A program made the position numbers and the translations under genes. This document shows positions 1-7,500 of a stretch of 10,091 bases of DNA, in pieces (the first letter of the stretch is position 1; the number at the start of each line of letters is the position of its first letter). This stretch comes from Saprospiraceae bacterium (lineage in GTDB: Bacteria > Bacteroidota > Bacteroidia > Chitinophagales > Saprospiraceae). The notes beneath the pieces were generated by a model. It saw nothing but the letters and a program-made list of their open reading frames with translations. It had not been told where the DNA came from and searched no databases. The DNA lies in assembly GCA_020630455.1 (NCBI GenBank), contig JAHDBK010000094.1, positions 1-10,091 on the forward strand, in the 5' to 3' direction.

Positions 1-37
1 GATGTTGAGGTCTAAGTCTTTCTGCTAATGGCTTCAT
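1..37 (-). CDS. rarA: RarA-family AAA+ ATPase, N-terminal fragment cut by window edge
   Basis: Only the first 12 codons lie inside the window, reading leftward from an ATG at 35-37. They give MKPLAERLRPQH, which matches the usual start of the replication-associated recombination protein A family (also called MgsA), commonly of the form xxPLAERxRPxxLxE. RarA is a cytoplasmic AAA+ ATPase related to clamp-loader subunits and to eukaryotic WRNIP1; it acts at stalled replication forks. No Walker motif is visible because the gene runs off the left end. The start is supported by the family alignment and by the AT-rich non-coding leader before it; there is no obvious Shine-Dalgarno sequence. It lies downstream of gap on the same strand but is separated from it by a strong terminator, so it is probably transcribed separately. 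The call rests on a very short match and is moderately confident. Confidence 0.6.
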   Translation of the reverse strand, partial: MKPLAERLRPQH

Positions 38-63
38 TAATAATTTTATACAATAAATAAATA

Positions 64-94
64 TAAAGATACATAGCTATTTTGATATTCTAAA
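64..94 (-). promoter_or_regulatory. Candidate Bacteroidota-type promoter for the rarA-like gene
   Basis: On the minus strand TTTA (94-91), a 19-base spacer and TATCTTTA (71-64) each differ by one base from the Bacteroidota consensus TTTG-N19-TAnnTTTG for the main sigma factor. The -7-like element ends 26 bases before the ATG at 37. Position and spacing fit well, but the DNA is so AT-rich that a chance match is quite possible. Confidence 0.35.
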
Positions 95-143
95 GAAGAG
101 TTTATTTTTAATTTAAACATAAATACACTGTAACAGAAATAAA

Positions 144-179
144 AAAAATGCTTTATTCAAAATTGAATAAAGCATTTTT
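144..179 (-). terminator. Intrinsic terminator of gap
   Basis: A perfect 17-base inverted repeat (144-160 against 163-179) with only two bases at its centre forms a strong hairpin. Read on the minus strand it starts 22 bases after the gap stop codon and runs straight into a U-rich tail, because 141-148 is eight A residues on the plus strand. The right arm also ends in five T residues on the plus strand, so the element could work in both directions. It should insulate the rarA-like gene from gap transcription. Confidence 0.87.
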
Positions 180-201
180 ATTACTATTAATAATTTACAT
201 A

Positions 202-1188
202 TTAAACTCTTGTAGCCAAGTCAGCTAATCTTGCAGAATATCCTGCCTCATTATCATACCAGCTGACTACTTTCAATAATTTACCTGATACTTGAGTGAG
301 TTGGCAATCAAAAATTGAAGAGTGAGGATTACCAATTATATCAGCAGAAACTATTGGTGCGTCAACATATTCTAAAACTCCTTTTAAAAAGGTATTAGCT
401 GCTTTTTCAAAAACTTTATTGACACTTTCTTTAGTGATTTCTTTTTCTACTAATACCGTCAATTCTATCATCGAACCTGTAATTACAGGAACTCTAACAG
501 CAGAAGCAAATAACTTTCCTTTAGAATTGGGTAAAACTTTACCTAAAGCATCTGCAGCACCCGTTGATGTCGGTACAATATTTAGAGAAGCAGCTCTAGC
601 TCTTCTTAAATCACTATGAGGAGCATCTTGAATTCTTTGATCTGCTGTAAAAGCATGAATAGTAGTTAAATTTCCTTGAACTATTCCAAAATTATCTTCT
701 AGTACTTTCACTACAGGAGCTAAACAATTAGTCGTACAAGATGCATTGGAAAAATAATCTTTTTGAGTAGTGATTAATTCTTCATTTACTCCTAAAACTA
801 TAGTCTCAAAACCATCACCTTTGGCGGGAGCTGATAAAATTACATTTTTAGCTCCAGCTTGTTTGTGTAAAGAGGCTTTTTCTCTTGTTCTAAACACACC
901 AGTACATTCCAAAACAGTATGTACTCCTAATTCTTTCCATGGTAATTCCGCTGGATTTCTTTGAGAAAGAGCTTTTATTTCTTTTCCGTTTATTGTTATA
1001 GAATCATCAGTGTGAGAAACTGTACCATTAAAAACACCATGAGCGGTATCATATTTGAATAGATGAGCTAAAGTCGCATTATCTGTTAAATCATTTATGG
1101 CAACTACCTCCACTTTATCATTTTCTAACAAATTCCTTAAAGTAAGACGACCGATTCTACCAAAACCATTGATTGCAATTTTTTTCAT
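202..1188 (-). CDS. gap: Glyceraldehyde-3-phosphate dehydrogenase, type I
   Basis: This is a complete 328-residue phosphorylating GAPDH, a cytoplasmic tetrameric enzyme that converts glyceraldehyde 3-phosphate, NAD+ and phosphate to 1,3-bisphosphoglycerate in glycolysis and the reverse in gluconeogenesis. Visible landmarks are the Rossmann motif NGFGRIGR (7-14), Asp33 in the cofactor loop, the active-site block SNASCTTNC with catalytic Cys151, catalytic His178 in TTIHAFTADQ, the PTSTGAA phosphate-binding segment (206-212), Arg232 in RVP and the C-terminal WYDNE (310-314). Length is normal for the family. The frame stays open for 52 codons upstream of this ATG, but that stretch is AT-driven low-complexity sequence and the family starts at MKKIAINGFG, so the ATG at 1186-1188 is chosen. 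Asp33 favours NAD over NADP; residues 189-190 are Ala-Pro where the classic NAD enzyme has Leu-Pro. A terminator follows the gene, which therefore looks monocistronic. Confidence 0.97.
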   Translation of the reverse strand: MKKIAINGFGRIGRLTLRNLLENDKVEVVAINDLTDNATLAHLFKYDTAHGVFNGTVSHTDDSITINGKEIKALSQRNPAELPWKELGVHTVLECTGVFRTREKASLHKQAGAKNVILSAPAKGDGFETIVLGVNEELITTQKDYFSNASCTTNCLAPVVKVLEDNFGIVQGNLTTIHAFTADQRIQDAPHSDLRRARAASLNIVPTSTGAADALGKVLPNSKGKLFASAVRVPVITGSMIELTVLVEKEITKESVNKVFEKAANTFLKGVLEYVDAPIVSADIIGNPHSSIFDCQLTQVSGKLLKVVSWYDNEAGYSARLADLATRV

Positions 1189-1217
1189 AAAGCTTATACT
1201 TATTTTAAATTTTAAAC

Positions 1218-1225
1218 GAAACTTA
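1218..1225 (-). promoter_or_regulatory. Candidate -7 element for gap
   Basis: The minus strand reads TAAGTTTC, seven of eight positions matching TAnnTTTG, 29 bases upstream of the gap ATG. No TTTG-like -33 element is found at the expected spacing, so this is only a tentative half-promoter. Confidence 0.25.
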
Positions 1226-1392
1226 GTGTAAAAGTAAAAATAATTATTTTTTAAATGTGACTTTGTTAAAAAATTATTTAAATAATTTTGATTTTTTTCA
1301 ATTTTATGAATAAATATTTGCCAAAATGAAATTAATGTAAACAAAAGCGATATAAATTTAACACAAAATCAATATATATGAAATTTTAGTAT

Positions 1393-1400
1393 TATTTTTG
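1393..1400 (+). promoter_or_regulatory. Candidate -7 element for the adhesin gene
   Basis: TATTTTTG is an exact match to the Bacteroidota -7 consensus TAnnTTTG and lies 114 bases before the adhesin ATG, which would give a leader of roughly 100 bases. There is no TTTG or TTG about 19 bases upstream. In DNA this AT-rich the match may be accidental. Confidence 0.28.
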
Positions 1401-1514
1401 CTTTGTAAAATCATATCAAAAAGGACGAAGTTTATATTATTAGAAATAATATATTTAATTTTACATTTTAATTGTGCTGTATAAGACCTCTATTTTTTTA
1501 ATAAAAAAAGAACA

Positions 1515-4500
1515 ATGAATAATAGCATAGTGATTAAAACACTGTTGTCCTTAATTTTAATTATTAATTTTACTTTACTTTCGGCTCAGATGGAAATTAC
1601 TCCTGGTAATTTTAATCCTTATACTCCTGAGTCTCTCATTACAGATATATTTATTGATGATGGAGTTGAAGTACTTAACGTTACTTATACAGGAGACCCA
1701 GAAGCAGTAGGGTATTTTTTTAATGCTAGTGGTGACATTGGAATTGAAAGAGGAATTGTAATGACTTCTGGTCAAGCTAATTTGGCTAATGGTCCTGCCA
1801 ATTGTGAAGATACTAATTCTTGTGGGACTACTGGAGGAGCTGTAGGCTTTGATAATACGGGACTAGGAGATCAAGATTTATTAGATATTGCTCCTTCAGC
1901 CAATAGTATTAATGATGCTGCTATTTACGAAATTGACTTTATACCATTAGCAGATACATTAAGGTTTAGCTATGTATTTGGTTCAGAGGAATATCCAGAA
2001 TGGGTTTGTTCCTTTAATGATGCTTTTGGTTTCTTTTTATCAGGTCCAGGTATTAATGGACCTTATTCTAATAACTCTGAAAATATTGCTTTAATCCCTG
2101 GCACTAATTTTCCAGTTACTATTGACAATGTGAATGATGACCCACTATGCGTTCCTGACCCAGCTACAATGCAATATTATGTTTCTAACAATGGTAATGT
2201 TAGTGTTGAATATGATGGTTATACTAAAGTTTTCGTAGCAACTGCTGTGGTAATACCTTGCCAACAATATAAAATTAAACTAGCAATAGGTGATGCAAAT
2301 GACCATATCTATGACTCAGGAGTATTTCTAGAAGCAAAATCATTTGGAACAGGTTCATTAAATGTAGAAGCGGTTACTTTTAGTATTGATGGTACTATTT
2401 CAGAAGGATGTTCTGATGCATTACTTTCATTTGTTTTACCAAATCCAACTCCAAATGATTATCCAATCAATTACACTATTGGTGGAACTGCGACAAATGG
2501 AGTAGATTATACTACCATTCCTACAAATTTGACCATCCCTGCAGGTGGTGATTCAATTGGAATATTGATTTCAGCATTTGAAGACAATGCAATTGAAGCC
2601 ATTGAAAATATAGAAATAATTGTTCAAACAGATGTTTGTTTTTTTGATACATTAAACTTAAAAATATCTGATAATCAATTAATCGACCCCATTCTAAATG
2701 ACACATCAATTTGTGCTGGAGAAATAGTTAGTTATGATGCCAATATTCCTATAGTCATACCTCCTCCTATATCTTATACTTCGACAATAGAAGAGCAACT
2801 TTTTCCAAATGTTGATTATCAATATAGCATAAATGTATCTGGAGTTCCATTTACAACATTGGCACCAGGAGTTATCAATTCTATTTGTTTTAATGCAAGT
2901 ATAAATTTCACCACTCATCTTACAGCTTATCTTGTATCTCCAGGAGGACAAATTGTTGAACTCACAAGTGGAAATGGTGGCTTTGCTGGAGGTGCAGGTT
3001 ATTTTGGCACTTGTTTTACTGAAACAGCATCAACAGATATTAATTATGACCCTGGGGGAAGTAATCAAGCACCTCCTTCAGCCATTCCATTTACAGGAAA
3101 TTGGCAACCAGAAGGTGTATGGAGTGATTTATATGGAGGTCCTGTTAATGGAGAATGGAAAATAATTTTTTATGATGTAGCTGCTGGCTGGACTACTACT
3201 ATTCATGATTGGAGCATTACTTTTAATAATGCTTATTATCTCAATTATGAATGGACACCAAATGTCGATATCTCTTGTAATGATTGTCCTAATCCAGATG
3301 TTTATCCTTCTACAAGTACTACATATACGGTGGTAATTACTGATTCTTATGGTTGTAGTGTTTCAGAAACTGTTGACGTAACAGTTATAGACCAACTTCC
3401 AGCACCAACTTTAAGTTGTGGAACTTCCACTTCTAATTCTATTACTGTCAATTGGCAAGATGTTGTAGGTGCAACTAGTTATCAAGTAAATATCGATGGT
3501 ACGGGGTGGATACCAAGTTCTGATCCAAATAGTCATACAGTAAACGGGCTTTCCTTAAATCAAACTGTTACTGTTGAGGTGCAAGCAATAAGTCAAGATT
3601 GTGGAGTTGGATTAATTAGTAGTATTGATTGTACTACAACCAATTGCTCCTTAACTGCAAATCTTGATAATGTTAATGATGTTTCTTGTTTTAATGGTAA
3701 TGATGGTGAAATTAGTATAATAGCTAATGGAACTGGAACTATTAATTTTGATTTAAATAATGGAAATATAAATAATACAGGAACTTTTTCAAATCTAATT
3801 GCTGGAACATATACTATAGTTGTAAATGATGATTTATGTACTACAACGTTAACTGCAACTATCAATCAACCTACTTCTTTATCTTCTTCTTCTAATATAA
3901 ATAATATTTCTTGTAATGGATTCAACGATGGAAACATAGAATTGACTGTTAGTGGGGGCAGTTATCCTTATTCTTATTCTTGGAATAATGGACTTATGGA
4001 TACAGATTCAATTGTTGATAATATTTCTGCAAATACATATATTGTTACAATAACAGATGCCAATTTATGTACGATAACACATTCAGCAACAATAAGTGAA
4101 GATACTGCTATTAGTTTAAGTACTTCTTCTTCAGGTGCTACTTGTGACGGAATAGAAGATGGAAGCACAACAGTCAATGCAAGTGGCGGTTCTGGAACAT
4201 ATACTTATTTATGGAATGACCCTAATAATCAAACTACATCAACTGCCTCTAATCTAAATACTGGCACATATACTGTGACTGTAACAGATAATAATGGCTG
4301 TAGTGCTACTACTAGTGCAACAGTATCAACTCCTTCTGCCATTATTACATCAACTTCTTCTACTCCAGCGAGTTGTAGTGGAAATAGCGATGGCACTGCT
4401 ACTGTAACAGTGAATGGTGGAACTTCACCTTATGATTACCTTTGGTCAAATAGTGAAACAAACCCAACTGCTTCAAATTTAATAGATGGTTGGCATTATA

Positions 4501-7500
4501 TAACGGTTACAGATGATAATGGTTGTTTTGTAATTGATAGTGTTGAAGTTACTACACCTAATCCAATTATTTTGACAATTTCAGGCACGGATGCTTCTTG
4601 TAATAATGGAAATGATGGTACTGCTAATATTTCTGCAAGTGGGGGAAATAATACATTTACTTATTTATGGTCAAATTCTGAAACAACATCCTTTATTAAT
4701 ACTCTAATTGCTAATATATATACAGTAACTGTAACAGATGGAAATAATTGTACAGCAACTGAAAGCATCCAAATTAATGAACCTTCAGCTTTAAACATTC
4801 AAATCACTCCAACAGTTGTTTCGTGTTTTGGAGGAAATGATGGAACTGCAAGTACAAGTGTAACAGGAGGAGATGGAAATTATACCTATTTATGGAGTGA
4901 CCTTACTAATCAAACTACTCAAACAGCTACAAATTTAGAAATAGGATTATATACGGTAACCGTCTCTGATGGTCAAAATTGCTCATCTACTGCCAGTATT
5001 GAAATAGTACAAAATACAAATATATCAGCATCTACATCTTCTACAAATGCTACCTGTAATGGTATTGCTGATGGAACAGCCTCCGTTTCTGCTAGTGGTG
5101 GAACTGCTCCTTATACTTATTTGTGGAATGATATTAATAATCAAACAACAAATACCGCGATAAACCTAGATGTTGGGATTTATATCGTAACCATTACTGA
5201 TAATTTAAACTGTACTTTTACAACGACGGCTTCTGTTGATGCTCCAAATTCTATAACTACTTCATCAACAACTACACCAGCTTCTTGCAGTGGGTCTACT
5301 GATGGGACAGCAACAATTAATGCTAATGGTGGAACAAGTCCTTACACTTATCTTTGGTCAAATAATCAAACCACTCAAACAGCAACCAATCTGATTGACG
5401 GATGGCACTATGTTAGTGTTACTGATAATAATGGTTGTATGGTAGTCGATAGTGCTGAAGTGACTACTCCAAACCCAATAATTCTCAACATAACAGGTAC
5501 AGATATTAGTTGTTTTAATGGAAATGATGGCACAAGTCAAGTAATCGTTAGTGGAGGTAATCAACCTTATACATATTTATGGTCTAATAATAATGAAACT
5601 TCTCAATCAATAAATGGACTCACTTCAGGCATTTACACTGTAACTGTAACTGACAATAATAACTGTTCTTCAACAACTTCAATTGAATTATTACAAGCAA
5701 CTCCAGTTGATGTTATTTTATCTAATACAGTAGTATCCTGCTTTGGAGGAAATGATGGAACCACAAGTGTAAATACTAGTGGAGGAACAGCCCCTTATGA
5801 TTATTTATGGTCTAATAATCAAACAACAAGTACAGCTAGTAATTTAAATATAGGTTTTTATACTGTTACTGTAACAGATGATTTGGGGTGTACTGCTACT
5901 GGAAGTATTGAAGTTGGTCAAAATAGTGAAATAACTGCGTTCACAACTACTACCGATGCGACATGTAATGGCACTACGGATGGAACAGCCACAGTATTTG
6001 CAAATGGAGGGACTCCGCCATTCACTTATTTATGGAATGATACAAATAATCAAACTACTCAAACAGCAATTGGTTTATCCACTAATACTTATATAGTTAC
6101 AATAACGGATAATTTAAATTGCACAACAACTGCATCAGCCACTGTAGGCACTCCGAATCCTATTATAAGTTCGACTACTTCTACAGATATAACTTGCTTT
6201 GGCATTACAGATGGAACAGGAACGGTACAAGCTAGTGGAGGAACAGGTAATCTTTTTTATAATTGGTCTAATAACCAAATTGGAACTTTTGCTAATAATC
6301 TTAGTTTGGGTTGGCATTATGTAACCATTACTGATCAAAATAACTGTTTTGCAATAGATAGTGTTTATATTAATGAACCAAGTCAAATTTCTTTAAACAT
6401 TACAAGTGATGATGTCCTATGTAGTGGAGGGACAGATGGGAGTGCTACTGTTAATGTGATGGGAGGAACACCTCCATATACATACTTCTGGTCTAATAAT
6501 CTAACTACCCAAACTATTAATAATATTGCCTTAGGGTCCTACACTGTAATTGTTACAGATAATAATAATTGTACAGCTAGTCAAAGCATCACTATTGGTG
6601 TTCCAAATCCAATAATAATTTCTTTATCTGCGACTCATAATTTATGTTTTGGAGATACCAATGGAACTATCAGTTCAACAATCAGTGGCGGTTCAGGTCA
6701 GTTATCTATTATATGGTCAAATAATGAAACAACAAATAATATTTCAGATTTAGCTACAGGAACTTATACTATAACGGTTTCAGATGAACAAGGCTGTACA
6801 AGTACCTCTAGTATTGATGTAGAAGGTCCTTTATTCCCTGTTGATATTTTAATATCAGATGATATGAATATTTGTTATTCTTCCTATAGTGGCGTTGCTT
6901 CCGCTACAGGTAATGGAGGTACTGCTCCTTATTCTTTCAACTGGTCTAATAATTCAACAAATAATATTATTACAGATTTAGCTCCAGGAATTTATACAGT
7001 AACTGTAACTGATAATAATGGTTGTAGTAGTACAGAACAATCTGAAATAATTGAAGCCCCTGAAGGAACATCTACTTTAGAAGCACAAGCTACATCTTGT
7101 TATGATGGAAATGATGGGATTGCATATTTTACTGATATTAATGGCAATACTAACTTTGATGATTATAGTATTTTTTGGAATACTTCACCTCAACAAACAG
7201 GATATCAGGCAACAGGTTTATCAGCAGGAGTCAATTATCAAGTAACTATTATAGATAATTTAGGTTGTACCTATGAAAATAATATTACCATTCCTAATAA
7301 TAATCCTATCATTTTAGATACCTTAAATATTACCTCGGTTTCTTGTAACTCTGGTAATAATGGAAGTATTACTGTAAATAGTACTAATGGTACACCTCCA
7401 TATAATTATATCTGGTCTGATTTTCAAACAGGAAGTACTGCCAATAGTTTGAGTGCTGGTTTTTATACCGTAACTGTTACAGATAGTAATGGATGTACCA

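Larger units (their letters stand above)
1189..1514. other. AT-rich divergent intergenic region between gap and the adhesin gene
   Basis: These 326 bases separate two divergently transcribed genes and must hold both promoters. I see no gene: the only long open frame is the low-complexity upward extension of gap. The region is strongly AT-rich. It contains a perfect 20-base all-A/T palindrome (1270-1289), which may be chance, and -7-like TAnnTTTG sequences on each strand that are listed separately. No riboswitch, RNA gene or clear operator could be recognised. The last bases before the adhesin start (1501-1514) are an A-rich leader of the kind Bacteroidota use in place of a Shine-Dalgarno sequence. 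Confidence 0.6.

Noticed and set aside
770..964. Plus-strand open frame of 64 codons inside gap
   Set aside because: It lies entirely antisense to conserved GAPDH codons and shows no family features; it is a shadow of the real gene.
1189..1344. N-terminal extension of 52 codons on gap
   Set aside because: The extension is rich in Asn, Phe, Lys, Ile and Tyr as expected of translated AT-rich spacer, resembles no targeting sequence, and the GAPDH family starts at MKKIAINGFG.
2932..3165. Plus-strand open frame of 77 codons in another frame of the adhesin
   Set aside because: It overlaps the well-supported P domain in the correct frame; the alternative product is a compositional shadow with no features.
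3593..3865. Minus-strand open frame of 90 codons under the first SprB module
   Set aside because: Val/Leu/Ile-rich composition comes from reading Asn/Thr codons backward. Several similar antisense frames occur along the adhesin, and none has a recognisable domain or leader.
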